Below, piece after piece: positions 1 through 9,726 of a DNA stretch of 56,988 nucleotides (the first letter of the stretch is position 1; every line of letters starts with the position of its first letter). Where the stretch lies: assembly GCF_028290435.1 (NCBI RefSeq), contig NZ_JAQGJV010000038.1:1-56988 (forward strand), written 5' to 3'. The translations under genes and the position numbers were made by a program. The stretch comes from Devosia sp. (GTDB taxonomy: Bacteria; Pseudomonadota; Alphaproteobacteria; Rhizobiales; Devosiaceae). The notes under the pieces are model-generated. The model searched no databases. It was not told the origin of the DNA and saw only the letters and a list, made by a program, of their open reading frames with translations.

Positions 1-885
1 GTCGAAATCCTGCGCCCAGCCGTCGACGATTTTGACGATGGTGGGATCGGGTTCGCGGCGGATCAGGGCGACGGCCCTGGGGCCGGCGGCGCGTTCGAGC
101 GCCGCGATTTCCTCGGCCACGGTCGCGCTAATGCCCGGCATGGAGAGGTTACGTTGCGCGCCGAGCCGGGCGGTGTCGAGCGTTGCGGCGTGGAGCAGGA
201 AGCCGACGGCGGCGCGCGGGCTGGCAAACCAGTGGCGCACGCTATCGGCGACGGGCAGCACTGCTTCCTGCCCGTTCAGTGGTTCGCGCAGAATGCCCGA
301 GAAAAAGCCCGAGGCCGCCTTGTTGGGCTTGCCCGGCCGCACCACGATGGTAGGCAGGCGAATGCCGACGCCGTCGAGGAAACCGCGCCGCGAATAATCG
401 GCCAGCAGCAGCTCGCAGATCGCCTTCTGCGTGCCGTAGCTGGTCAGCGGCGTGTGGTGCTGGGTATCGGAAATGACGGCCGGGAAGGGTTGGCCGAACA
501 CCGCGATGGACGAGGTGAAGACCACGCGCGGGCAGTATTTTTCAACGGCGCCCGCATGGCGGATCGCCTCGAACAGCAGGCGGGTGCCGTCGAGGTTGAT
601 GCGATAGCCCTTTTCGAAATCGGCCTCGGCCTCGCCGGAAACGATCGCGGCCAAGTGGAAAATCACGTCGGGGCGGTCGGCAAGCAGATGCTCGGCAATG
701 CCGCGGGACGACAGGTCTGCCGCGATGGTCTGGGTGGGGATCGCCGTATCCGGCTTCGTCGGCGCGATCACATCGGCCAGGATCATGCCCGTGATCGGCG
801 CGTTGCCGATCGTACCCGCCTGCAACAGCGCCGTCGTCAGCTTGCGCCCGACCATTCCCGCGGCGCCGATTATCAAGACCTTCAT
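1..885 (-). CDS. denD: D-erythronate dehydrogenase-like SDR (partial)
   Basis: The gene runs off the left edge: 295 codons are visible and the stop is missing. It is an extended short-chain dehydrogenase of the DenD type, which in characterised members oxidises D-erythronate with NAD at the start of a four-carbon sugar-acid pathway. Visible are the Rossmann motif GAAGMVG (residues 7-13), the catalytic pair in SYGTQK (Tyr150, Lys154) and the PTIVVRPGKPN stretch near residue 185 that is typical of this subfamily. The ATG at 885 has an AGGGAGA ribosome site. A hairpin terminator separates it from the outer-membrane gene upstream. Its pathway partners lie outside the window. A general NAD-dependent epimerase is the alternative reading. 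Confidence 0.8.
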   Translation of the reverse strand, partial: MKVLIIGAAGMVGRKLTTALLQAGTIGNAPITGMILADVIAPTKPDTAIPTQTIAADLSSRGIAEHLLADRPDVIFHLAAIVSGEAEADFEKGYRINLDGTRLLFEAIRHAGAVEKYCPRVVFTSSIAVFGQPFPAVISDTQHHTPLTSYGTQKAICELLLADYSRRGFLDGVGIRLPTIVVRPGKPNKAASGFFSGILREPLNGQEAVLPVADSVRHWFASPRAAVGFLLHAATLDTARLGAQRNLSMPGISATVAEEIAALERAAGPRAVALIRREPDPTIVKIVDGWAQDFD

Positions 886-939
886 GCGTTTCTCCCTTGC
901 GGGCGCACATCACCATTGTTCAGGCGAAATTGTCCAGTC

Positions 940-973
940 GACAAAAACAAAATCGGCGCCGTGAGGCGCCGAT
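940..973 (-). terminator. Rho-independent terminator of the outer-membrane barrel gene
   Basis: A perfect 9-bp inverted repeat, ATCGGCGCC / GGCGCCGAT, with a 4-base loop lies at 952-973. Read on the minus strand it is followed by TTTTGTTTTTG. It sits about 55 bases after the stop of the gene at 1028-1759, which it most likely terminates. Confidence 0.85.
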
Positions 974-1027
974 CTAGTCATTCACGTCGGCTCAGGCAGC
1001 GTGGCCCCTGCCCTTGCCGCGATGGGA

Positions 1028-1759
1028 TCAGTTGAAGCGGTAACGCACCGAGGTGCGCAGTTCGTGGACCCAGTTATTGGCAATGCTGTAGGGGGCCGGC
1101 GCGGCGTTGTTGTCGATCGAATTGATATAGAGAGCGCGGTAGCCGATATCGGCCACAACCGCGCCGAAATCATAGCCCACGCCAACCATACCGGCTGCGG
1201 CGAAGCTCAGATTGGTATCGCGCGTATCGGCAGGACCGGGGCCCGTGGTGATGAAGTCGTTGAGCGCAACGCCGGCACCGGCGCCCACATAGCCGAAGGC
1301 ACCGCCGCTGGCGCCATAGCCGCCATTACCGAAGCCGAAATCGTAATAGACGTTGGCCAGGGCCACGGTGGAGCGCAGCGACAGCTTGTGCACGCCAGGC
1401 TCAACCCCAATGGTGCCGTCTGGAACGGTGGCCTGCAGGTCTTCGTTGCCGAGATAGTCGATGGTCGCGTCAACGCGCAATCCCGTGCCGGTCTCGTAGC
1501 CAAAACCGGCGCCGACCGAGTAGCCGTAGCCATTGCCATCGATGGCAAAGACGTTGGGGGTCGCGGTGGGATGCTGGACTTCCTTGGCCCAGAGCGTATT
1601 CCAGGCCGCGCTGCCGCGCAGGTAGAACGAGCCCTGCACGCCGTAGTCGACATCGGGAACATCGATGATCGGGGGATATTCGGGGAAGTCGGCGGCAATT
1701 GCCGGCCCGCCCACCAGAGTGGCTCCTGCCACCAGAATCGCAGCTGTAAGCTTGCGCAT
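1028..1759 (-). CDS. Outer-membrane beta-barrel protein (Omp25/Omp31-like)
   Basis: A 243-residue exported protein. Residues 1-22 form a clear signal peptide ending in AIAA, followed by alternating hydrophobic, Gly- and aromatic-rich strands (YGYSVGAGFGYETG, VGVGYDFGAVVADIGY) and a C-terminal strand ending VRYRF, as expected for an eight-stranded barrel. The ATG at 1759 is preferred over an in-frame codon further upstream because it is preceded by AAAGGA and begins the signal peptide. The role is probably structural or as a small porin of the outer membrane. Two CtrA-type boxes lie upstream, suggesting cell-cycle control. The exact family member cannot be named from sequence alone. Confidence 0.82.
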   Translation of the reverse strand: MRKLTAAILVAGATLVGGPAIAADFPEYPPIIDVPDVDYGVQGSFYLRGSAAWNTLWAKEVQHPTATPNVFAIDGNGYGYSVGAGFGYETGTGLRVDATIDYLGNEDLQATVPDGTIGVEPGVHKLSLRSTVALANVYYDFGFGNGGYGASGGAFGYVGAGAGVALNDFITTGPGPADTRDTNLSFAAAGMVGVGYDFGAVVADIGYRALYINSIDNNAAPAPYSIANNWVHELRTSVRYRFN

Positions 1760-1821
1760 GGAAATTCGTCCTTTGGGTTGCCACGACACCAGTCGATTGG
1801 CCCCAATATCGGGCAATTTCC

Positions 1822-1836
1822 TTAAAGCTCACTTAA
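1822..1836 (+). promoter_or_regulatory. CtrA-type box 1 upstream of the barrel gene
   Basis: TTAA-AGCTCAC-TTAA followed by CC matches the alphaproteobacterial CtrA consensus TTAA-N7-TTAAC exactly. It lies about 63 bases upstream of the ATG at 1759. Confidence 0.5.
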
Positions 1837-1862
1837 CCTAAAGCTTTAACCCTAATGGGATG

Positions 1863-1890
1863 CTAAATAGGTGCGAGCACCTATACTTAG
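1863..1890. other. 18-bp palindrome between glmM and the barrel gene
   Basis: ATAGGTGC-GA-GCACCTAT is a perfect inverted repeat at 1867-1884. It can be extended by CTAA/TTAG across a two-base bulge. It lies between the glmM stop and the barrel-gene promoter and has no T tract. It could be an operator or a weak terminator for glmM. Confidence 0.45.
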
Positions 1891-1914
1891 CGGCCCGCGA
1901 CGTTGCTGGCAGCC

Positions 1915-1930
1915 GTTAAAACAACCTTAA
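1915..1930 (-). promoter_or_regulatory. CtrA-type box 2 upstream of the barrel gene
   Basis: On the minus strand the bases read TTAA-GGTTGTT-TTAAC, again an exact TTAA-N7-TTAAC match. It lies about 155 bases upstream of the barrel-gene start, just after the glmM stop. Confidence 0.5.
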
Positions 1931-1940
1931 TAGATGAGGC

Positions 1941-3284
1941 TCAGGCGACGTCCCGGATCGCCGCTTCGATCTGGCCAACGACGGTCAGCACCAGGGCCGC
2001 ATCGTCAGCTTCGCCCATGACGCGGATCACCGGCTCGGTGCCGCTTTCGCGGATCACCAACCGCCCGCCCAGGCCCAGCATGGCCTGGCCATCGGCAATC
2101 GCCTGGAGCACCTGCTTGTGCTGCAGGGGCTTGCCGGATTTGAACTTCACGCTGCGCAAGAGCTGCGGCACCTTGTCGAAGCGCGCGCAGATTTCGGAGA
2201 TTTCGCGGTCCTGCTGCTTGAGCACCGCCAGCAATTGCAGCGCCGCCACGAGCCCATCGCCCGTGGTGGTGAAATCGGACAGGATAATGTGGCCGGACTG
2301 TTCGCCGCCCACATTGAAGCCCTTGGAGCGCATGGCTTCGAGCACATAGCGGTCGCCCACCTGGGTGCGTTCCAGCGTCAGCCCGATCGAGCCCAGATAA
2401 CGCTCGAGGCCCAGATTGGACATCACGGTGGCGACGATCCCGCCGCCAACCAGCATTTCGCGCTCCAGCCAGCTCTGGGCGATCACGGCCATGAACTGGT
2501 CGCCATCCACCACATTGCCCTTTTCGTCGATGATGATGACGCGGTCGGCGTCGCCATCGAGCGCAATGCCGATATCGGCGCGCACTTCCTTGACCTTGGC
2601 GGCAACGGCCTCGGGAGCGGTGGAGCCGACCTTTTCATTGATGTTGAAGCCATCGGGCTTGTCGCCGATGGTGAAGACCTCGGCGCCCAGCTCCCACAGC
2701 GCCACGGGAGCCACCTTGTAGGCGGCGCCATGGGCACAATCGAGCACCACGCGCAGGCCCGCCAGGTCGATGTTCCGCGGCAGCGTGCGCTTGGCATATT
2801 CAATGTAGCGCGTGCTGGCATCCTCGTCGCGATGGGCCCGGCCGATATCGCGGCCATGGGCGAGGAACTGGGTCATGTCGCTATCGATCATGGCCTCGAT
2901 TTCTTCTTCCAGCTCATCGCTGAGCTTGTAACCATCGGGGCGGAACAGCTTGATGCCGTTATCGTCATAGGGATTGTGCGAGGCCGAAATCATCACGCCC
3001 AGATCGGCACGCAGCGAACGCGTCAGCATGGCGACGGCCGGCGTCGGCATCGGGCCGAGCTGGTAGACATCCATGCCCACGGCAGTGAAGCCGGCAGTCA
3101 GGGCGGTTTCGAGCATATAGCCGGAGCGGCGCGTATCCTTGCCGATCACCACGCGGTTGCGGTGGTCACCGCGCACGAAAGTCTGGCCGGCGGCCATGCC
3201 GATTTTGAGCGCCAGTTCGGGGGTGAGCTTGGAGCCATTGGCCAGCCCGCGAATCCCGTCCGTGCCGAAATACTTCCTGGCCAT
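1941..3284 (-). CDS. glmM: Phosphoglucosamine mutase
   Basis: A 447-residue, full-length GlmM. It interconverts glucosamine-6-phosphate and glucosamine-1-phosphate in the cytoplasm, feeding UDP-GlcNAc for peptidoglycan and lipopolysaccharide. Visible landmarks are FGTDGIRG near the N-terminus, the phosphoserine loop SASHNP (Ser102), the metal loop DGDADR near residue 245, the sugar loop GGEQSGH near 330 and the phosphate loop [12 protein letters not shown] near the C-terminus. It follows ftsH as in many Hyphomicrobiales, but a strong terminator after ftsH means it is probably transcribed on its own from the roughly 140-base gap. Confidence 0.97.
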   Translation of the reverse strand: MARKYFGTDGIRGLANGSKLTPELALKIGMAAGQTFVRGDHRNRVVIGKDTRRSGYMLETALTAGFTAVGMDVYQLGPMPTPAVAMLTRSLRADLGVMISASHNPYDDNGIKLFRPDGYKLSDELEEEIEAMIDSDMTQFLAHGRDIGRAHRDEDASTRYIEYAKRTLPRNIDLAGLRVVLDCAHGAAYKVAPVALWELGAEVFTIGDKPDGFNINEKVGSTAPEAVAAKVKEVRADIGIALDGDADRVIIIDEKGNVVDGDQFMAVIAQSWLEREMLVGGGIVATVMSNLGLERYLGSIGLTLERTQVGDRYVLEAMRSKGFNVGGEQSGHIILSDFTTTGDGLVAALQLLAVLKQQDREISEICARFDKVPQLLRSVKFKSGKPLQHKQVLQAIADGQAMLGLGGRLVIRESGTEPVIRVMGEADDAALVLTVVGQIEAAIRDVA

Positions 3285-3374
3285 GTGCTGTCTCTTCCCT
3301 GCCGTGCGCGCAATACTCAGCGCGTCTGTCCCACGCGTCCGATAATACCACTTTTGGGCGGAATAGCGGAGTTT

Positions 3375-3408
3375 TCCAAAAAGGAAAAGGGCCGCCCGGA
3401 GGCGGCCC
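3375..3408 (-). terminator. Rho-independent terminator of ftsH
   Basis: The 8-bp inverted repeat GGGCCGCC / GGCGGCCC (3389-3408, loop CGGA) is followed on the minus strand by TTTTCCTTTTT. It lies about 20 bases after the ftsH stop. Confidence 0.9.
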
Positions 3409-3428
3409 CTAAAACTAGACCAGACTGA

Positions 3429-5357
<1,929 letters not shown>

Positions 5358-5735
5358 CAATCCTGTCCCGGGAGGGTCGGCGCAAATCGCCGGTTTTGGT
5401 GTGCCGAATGTATGTCCCCCATTGGGGCGTTACAAGGGCAAGCCCTGCGGCCCTTTGGGCGTCGCGTCCAGTCTTTTCATCGCTAATGGGTTAATACGCA
5501 CTGAGCAGTTGGATAGTTCCGGGGCGAGCACGACAGTATCGCAGCTAAGCGAACATGGGGTCAGAAGCGGGAACCGATCGATTGGGGCCAAAGACACCCC
5601 CTCCCGGCCTCCCCCATCAAGGGGGAGGTGTCTGCCGGCGGGTGGGGCTTCGATACAGTTCCAAGAGTGGAGAGAAACCTCCCCCATGGGGGAGGTAGGA
5701 GGCGGTGTTCTCGGTTGGTCCTGACTGTTGCCCCC
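5358..5735. other. Gene-free stretch between tilS and ftsH
   Basis: This stretch holds the ftsH leader and presumably its promoter, plus the dispersed repeat at 5593-5716. I see no convincing coding sequence in either strand; the open frames here have no family features. A candidate heat-shock promoter was looked for but its spacing was poor. Confidence 0.6.
5593..5716. repeat. Dispersed hairpin repeat, copy 1
   Basis: Two hairpins built from the same arms, CCTCCCCC / GGGGGAGG, lie at 5608-5628 (loop ATCAA) and 5678-5695 (loop AT). The second is followed by a G-rich run and GGTGTTC. The same arm and the same trailing motif recur at 32.8 kb, so this is a member of a noncoding repeat family. 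Confidence 0.75.
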
Positions 5736-7004
5736 TCAATCGATCAGCAGCGTCACCTTGATCCGCTCATCAAACGACCAGCCGCCTAGCGACAATACTC
5801 CGCCAGCTTCATCCCGCACGATAGGCGCCGTGCGGATGGCCTCGGCGGGCGCCGTCACCTTGAAGCCCAAAAATTCCTCCAGCCGGTGGCGCGGCAGGTA
5901 ATCGGCGACGCTGGCGGTCAACCCCGCCTCGCCCGAGCCGTTGACGATGAGGAAGCGCTGGTCCCAGACCAGTTCGGAATGCGGCAATAGCATCGCGTCG
6001 GGCGGCAGCGCCCTGCCCGGCTCGCGGGCCACCAGGATCGCCCCGCCACTGGTGCGCACCACGCAGCCATGCGCCGTCGCGGCCTTGGCGAGGTCGCCGG
6101 TAGCCAGCGTGTTTTGCAGCCGTTCGACCAGACCCAGCGCCCGCGGCTTCTGCCGCCCCCCCACGATGTTCAACACCCGGCCCAACAGGCGCACGGCGAT
6201 TGCCGGGCTCAGCGCCGCATAATCGGCATGGTCGATCCGCGCGGCGCCAAAACCGTCCAGCGTGACCAGGGCTTCGAAATAGCTGTCGGCCATCTGGGCG
6301 ATCGCCGCATCGGCCTCGCCCATGCGCTGGGCAAAGCGGGCCAGCGTCGGCGCATCCAACCCCAGCTCGGCCAGGGCCGGCATGGCATTGCGCCAGCGCA
6401 CGCGCTCATAATGCGGATCAGTATTGGAGGGGTCCTGGGCCGGCGTCAGCCCGGCTTCGGCGACGACCGTTTGCAACGCGACAGGGTCCAGATCGAGCAA
6501 GGGCCGGTGCACACGCACGCCCTCGACCGTGGTCATGCTCGCCATGCCCCGGAGGCCCTCGACGCCGCTGCCATGGGCCAGCCGCATCAGCACCGTTTCA
6601 GCCTGGTCCTGGCGATGATGGGCGGTCAGCAGCACTGGCACGCCATCGGCAGCCATTGCCGCGCCCATCAGCCGGTATCGGGCAATTCTCGCCGCTTCCT
6701 GCACGCCGGATCGCGGCTTGGGGTCGCTCCAGCGCAGGCCCGTCGCCGGCATGCCCAGGCTTTGGGCCACGGACAAAACCATGGCCACTTCGTCAGCCGC
6801 TTCCGGCCTCAGGCCATGGTCGACCGAATAGACCTGCAGGCGCGGCGCCCCTTCGCGCCCGCTGGCCCAGCGCTGGGCCAGAACCATCAGCGCCAGACTA
6901 TCGGCACCGCCCGACACCGCCAGCGCGATGGCAGGCAGTTCGGCGACGGCGGCGAAGATCGCCTCCAGCGCCGCAGGGTCATTGAGGTTTACGCTGGCGG
7001 GCAT
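5736..7004 (-). CDS. tilS: tRNA(Ile)-lysidine synthetase
   Basis: A 422-residue TilS. It uses ATP to attach lysine to C34 of the CAU-anticodon isoleucine tRNA so that AUA is read as isoleucine; this is essential in most bacteria. The PP-loop motif SGGADS (residues 31-36) and the N-terminal domain with VYSVDHGLRPEA, LLTAHHRQDQAETVLMRL and HGSGVEGLRGM are typical. The ATG at 7004 is chosen because it overlaps the end of cpoB by 16 bases, indicating translational coupling; longer in-frame starts would extend into cpoB. The C-terminal half is divergent, as is common. Confidence 0.93.
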   Translation of the reverse strand: MPASVNLNDPAALEAIFAAVAELPAIALAVSGGADSLALMVLAQRWASGREGAPRLQVYSVDHGLRPEAADEVAMVLSVAQSLGMPATGLRWSDPKPRSGVQEAARIARYRLMGAAMAADGVPVLLTAHHRQDQAETVLMRLAHGSGVEGLRGMASMTTVEGVRVHRPLLDLDPVALQTVVAEAGLTPAQDPSNTDPHYERVRWRNAMPALAELGLDAPTLARFAQRMGEADAAIAQMADSYFEALVTLDGFGAARIDHADYAALSPAIAVRLLGRVLNIVGGRQKPRALGLVERLQNTLATGDLAKAATAHGCVVRTSGGAILVAREPGRALPPDAMLLPHSELVWDQRFLIVNGSGEAGLTASVADYLPRHRLEEFLGFKVTAPAEAIRTAPIVRDEAGGVLSLGGWSFDERIKVTLLID

Positions 7005-8044
7005 TCGGCCTTGGTCTTTTCCGCCGTCAACCGCGTCAGGAAGGCCGGCGTCAGATTGGTGTAGCGCTTGTCGATTTCGGCGAATGTACGACACGCCGTT
7101 TCGCGCTCCTTGGCGCCCGACAGCGACACGCCCAGCTTGAGCAGCAGGTCCGGCGCGCGTGGATTGTCCGGCGCCTTCTGGAAGGCATTAAGCAACACTT
7201 CGGCCGCCTGGTCATAGGCGGCGCGCTGGATCAGGGCCTCGCCCAACCAGTTGGAGGCGTCGGTGGCCTTGGCATTGTCGGGATAAAGATCGAGGAACTG
7301 CGTGAACTGAGTTTCCGCGAACGCGTAGTCGCCGCGCGTCATCGCCTCATAGCCGGCGTTGAATTGCGCGTCGGCATCGGCATCGCCCGTATTGGCGGCG
7401 GGCGCCTTGGGATCAAAGCTCAAATCCATCGGCGGAGCCTCCCCCACCGGCACGGCGGCGCCGGTGCCCAGCGGAATGGCCTGATCGCCATTGCCGGTGC
7501 CCACCAGCGGATCGCCGGAATTGCCCAGCGTGTCGGCCGGCGTACTGCCATCGGTGAAGCTCGGATCGATTTCTTCTTCGCCGGGCAGCGGCTTGATGCC
7601 CTGCTGGGGAATGTCGGTCAGCGGCACGGCATTGGGGTCCTGCGGCAACGCCTCGGACGGCTTGGCGCCATCAGTTTGGGTTGCCGCCTGGGGTTTTCCC
7701 GGCGCGCCGCCTTCCAGCGCCGTCAGGCGCTGCTCATTGTCCTGGCTCATGCGTTCGACCAGGGTCTGCATCTGCGTGAGCTGGAAGGTCAGCCCGTCGA
7801 TCTGCCCGTTGAGCACCCGCATCTGCTCTTCGAGCTGCTGGATGCGCACCGCCAGTTGCGCCGATTCCTGGCTCTGCGCGACATGAATGCGCGCCGGCTG
7901 GGCATCGCTCATCACCACGCCGCCGATATCGGCGGGGGGCAAGGGCGAAACGCCGAACGCCAGCGAAGGGGCGGCGGCGCCGAGCATCAGCACTGACGCA
8001 AGCGCCAGCGTTCGTCCTCGGGATCGAAAGGGGTGAGCGGTCAA
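6989..8044 (-). CDS. cpoB: Tol-Pal system protein CpoB (YbgF)
   Basis: A 351-residue periplasmic protein that in the family binds TolA and coordinates outer-membrane constriction with septal peptidoglycan synthesis. An N-terminal signal peptide ends near LAFG (residue 31). A coiled coil follows at about 58-105, rich in Gln, Glu and Leu. After a Pro/Gly/Asp-rich linker, C-terminal TPR repeats contain FNAGYEAMTRGDYAFAETQFTQF and ASNWLGEALI. The start is a TTG at 8044 with GGAGG seven bases upstream; a TTG at 8125 is rejected because it lies inside the pal terminator and would bury the signal peptide. It lies between pal and tilS. Confidence 0.9.
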   Translation of the reverse strand: MTAHPFRSRGRTLALASVLMLGAAAPSLAFGVSPLPPADIGGVVMSDAQPARIHVAQSQESAQLAVRIQQLEEQMRVLNGQIDGLTFQLTQMQTLVERMSQDNEQRLTALEGGAPGKPQAATQTDGAKPSEALPQDPNAVPLTDIPQQGIKPLPGEEEIDPSFTDGSTPADTLGNSGDPLVGTGNGDQAIPLGTGAAVPVGEAPPMDLSFDPKAPAANTGDADADAQFNAGYEAMTRGDYAFAETQFTQFLDLYPDNAKATDASNWLGEALIQRAAYDQAAEVLLNAFQKAPDNPRAPDLLLKLGVSLSGAKERETACRTFAEIDKRYTNLTPAFLTRLTAEKTKAECPPA

Positions 8045-8120
8045 CGGAAGGCCTCCAAAGGGTCGCCAGGGGGAGGCGACAGCATGATCTGTAGCGGCCA
8101 CGCAATAAAGTCGAAATTTG

Positions 8121-8162
8121 GTCAAAAGAAAGCGCCGGGGCCAATTAAGGGCACCCGGCGCT
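8121..8162 (-). terminator. Rho-independent terminator between pal and cpoB
   Basis: The arms AGCGCCGGG (8131-8139) and CCCGGCGCT (8154-8162) form a 9-bp stem. On the minus strand they are followed by TTTCTTTTG. It lies after the pal stop and before the cpoB ribosome site, so read-through or a separate promoter must supply cpoB. Confidence 0.8.
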
Positions 8163-8219
8163 CTTGCCTCCAGTTTGCACTGGATGGATTAGGCTTCCCC
8201 TTGTGAGGAAAGCCGATTT

Positions 8220-8720
8220 TTATTGGACGACAGTGACCGCGCGGCGGTTCTGGCTCCAGCACGAGATATCGTTGCAGATCGCCACTGGGCGTTCCTTGCC
8301 GAACGACTTGGAGGTGATGCGCTGGGCATTAACGCCACGCGACACCAGGTAATTCACCACGATCGAGGCGCGGCGGGCGCCCAACGCGATATTGTATTCG
8401 CGGGTGCCGCGTTCGTCGGCATGGCCTTCGATCATGATGCGGTAATTGGCATACTGGTTGAGCCAGGCAGCCTGCTTGTCGAGGGTCGCGGTAGCGGTCG
8501 AGGTCAGCGAGGACGAGTCGGTTTCGAAGAACACGCGGTCGCCGACCGAGACGAGGAATTCCTGCTGGCTGCCCGGAGCACCGCCACCGGGCCCGAGATT
8601 GCCGACACCGGTCATGCCAGCATTGCTATTGGGCGTACGCGAACAGGCCGCGATCGCGACGACGAAAAGCAGCATGGCGGCGGCGCGCAATGCGGTCTTG
8701 ATGGGTGCGTTGATGTGCAC
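8220..8720 (-). CDS. pal: Peptidoglycan-associated lipoprotein Pal
   Basis: A 166-residue outer-membrane lipoprotein that anchors the envelope by binding peptidoglycan non-covalently and cycles on and off TolB. A signal peptide ends in the lipobox IAAC (Cys26). The C-terminal OmpA-like domain shows the conserved EGHADERGTREYN and GARRA motifs and a final NRRAVTVV. The GTG at 8720 is chosen over a longer frame because AGGAG lies six bases before it and it starts directly at the signal peptide. In most relatives tolB lies immediately upstream; here tolB is about 35 kb away, so pal must have its own promoter. Confidence 0.95.
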   Translation of the reverse strand: MHINAPIKTALRAAAMLLFVVAIAACSRTPNSNAGMTGVGNLGPGGGAPGSQQEFLVSVGDRVFFETDSSSLTSTATATLDKQAAWLNQYANYRIMIEGHADERGTREYNIALGARRASIVVNYLVSRGVNAQRITSKSFGKERPVAICNDISCWSQNRRAVTVVQ

Positions 8721-8741
8721 GGGGAAGCTCCTGAAAGGCGA

Positions 8742-8779
8742 TAATCTTAAGGACGCCATTTACCGCGCTTAATCTTAAG
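8742..8779. repeat. Direct decamer repeats upstream of pal
   Basis: TAATCTTAAG occurs at 8742-8751 and again at 8770-8779, exactly 28 bases apart and so close to three helical turns. Both lie within 60 bases of the pal start. They may bind a regulator of the now separate pal promoter. Confidence 0.55.
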
Positions 8780-8938
8780 ACCGGGTTTGCCGGTATAGTT
8801 AATTGTTGCCCTTCACGGCTGGAATGTGGCGGGAATCCGGGCTTTTTCGAGATGGTGCAGATTAGCCACAGGTGCTGATGTGGTCACGTTAAGGTTAAGT
8901 GGGGCGCAGCTTTGCGCGACGGGGCGCTCCGAGTCCAC

Positions 8939-8964
8939 GGGGTGCGGACGTGCGGCCGCACCCC
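8939..8964. terminator. Stable hairpin after the ThuA-domain gene
   Basis: GGGGTGCGG (8939-8947) and CCGCACCCC (8956-8964) form a perfect 9-bp stem with an 8-base loop, just downstream of the stop at 8971. There is no T tract on the minus strand, so it may be a stabilising hairpin rather than a true intrinsic terminator. Confidence 0.5.
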
Positions 8965-8970
8965 CCAAGA

Positions 8971-9699
8971 CTAGCGGTGGATCGGCTCCTTCCGGTGCCA
9001 GTTGTCCAACTTGCGCGCGCCCCTATGCGGACGCATGGCCCATTCGATGCCGTTGCCGATGACCTTTTGCACCAGCGGATTGTGGTAGATCGGGAACGTC
9101 TCGTGGCCGGGTGAGAAGTAGAAGATGCGCCCCAGCCCGCGATAGAAGGTGAGCCCCGAACGGAACACTTCGCCGCCCTTGTACCAGCTCATGAAAACGA
9201 TCTCGTCGGCGGCCGGAATATCGAAGGGCTCGCCATACATTTCCGACTGCGGAATTTCGAAGAACGGCGGAATGCCGTCGGCGATGGGATGGGCCGGATT
9301 GGTCACCCAGACGCGTTCGAGGTCGCCTTCGGGCAGTTCGCGCCAGCTGAGGTTGCAATTGGTGCCCATCATGCGGCGGAACATTTTGGAGTGATGGCCG
9401 GAGTGGAGAACCACGAGGCCCATGCCCGCCAGCACACGCTGCTGCACGCGCTCGATATATTTGTCCTGGACCTCGTCATGGGCGACATGACCCCACCAGG
9501 TCAGCACGTCGGTGCGGTCGAGCAATTCCTGGGTCAGACCCTGCTCTTCGTCATCGATGGTGCGGCGCTCGATGGTGAAATCGCGGTCGGTCAGCCCGGC
9601 GGCCAGCGCGCCATCCATCCCATCGGGATAGATCTTGGCGACCGGCGCGTCGTTCTTTTCGTGGCGGCCTTCGTTCCACATGGTCAGGCGAATAGTCAC
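8971..9699 (-). CDS. ThuA-domain protein
   Basis: A 242-residue cytoplasmic protein of the ThuA-like (class I amidotransferase-like fold) family. Family marks are TWWGHVAHDEV near residue 88, GLVVLHSGHHSK near 118 and YFSPGHETFPIYHNP near 212. In rhizobia ThuA works with ThuB and the ThuEFGK transporter in trehalose and related disaccharide catabolism through 3-keto sugars. Here it is the last gene of a minus-strand transporter operon, 27 bases after the ATPase gene, and a Gfo/Idh oxidoreductase lies divergently. A role in 3-keto-glycoside breakdown is likely by context; the sugar is unknown. Confidence 0.85.
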   Translation of the reverse strand: MTIRLTMWNEGRHEKNDAPVAKIYPDGMDGALAAGLTDRDFTIERRTIDDEEQGLTQELLDRTDVLTWWGHVAHDEVQDKYIERVQQRVLAGMGLVVLHSGHHSKMFRRMMGTNCNLSWRELPEGDLERVWVTNPAHPIADGIPPFFEIPQSEMYGEPFDIPAADEIVFMSWYKGGEVFRSGLTFYRGLGRIFYFSPGHETFPIYHNPLVQKVIGNGIEWAMRPHRGARKLDNWHRKEPIHR

Positions 9700-9726
9700 G
9701 GGGAGTCTCCGTAGATGATAGCGGGA

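Noticed and set aside
2118..3428. Long plus-strand open frame opposite glmM
   Set aside because: It is antisense to a clear GlmM and has a low-complexity His/Gly/Ala-rich composition typical of shadow frames in GC-rich DNA.
5400..5480. Possible heat-shock promoter for ftsH
   Set aside because: A CTTG and a CCCCAAT are present on the minus strand, but the spacing is too short for a confident RpoH promoter.
8121..8125. TTG at 8125 as the cpoB start
   Set aside because: It lies within the terminator after pal and would place the signal peptide far from the N-terminus; TTG 8044 has GGAGG at the right distance.
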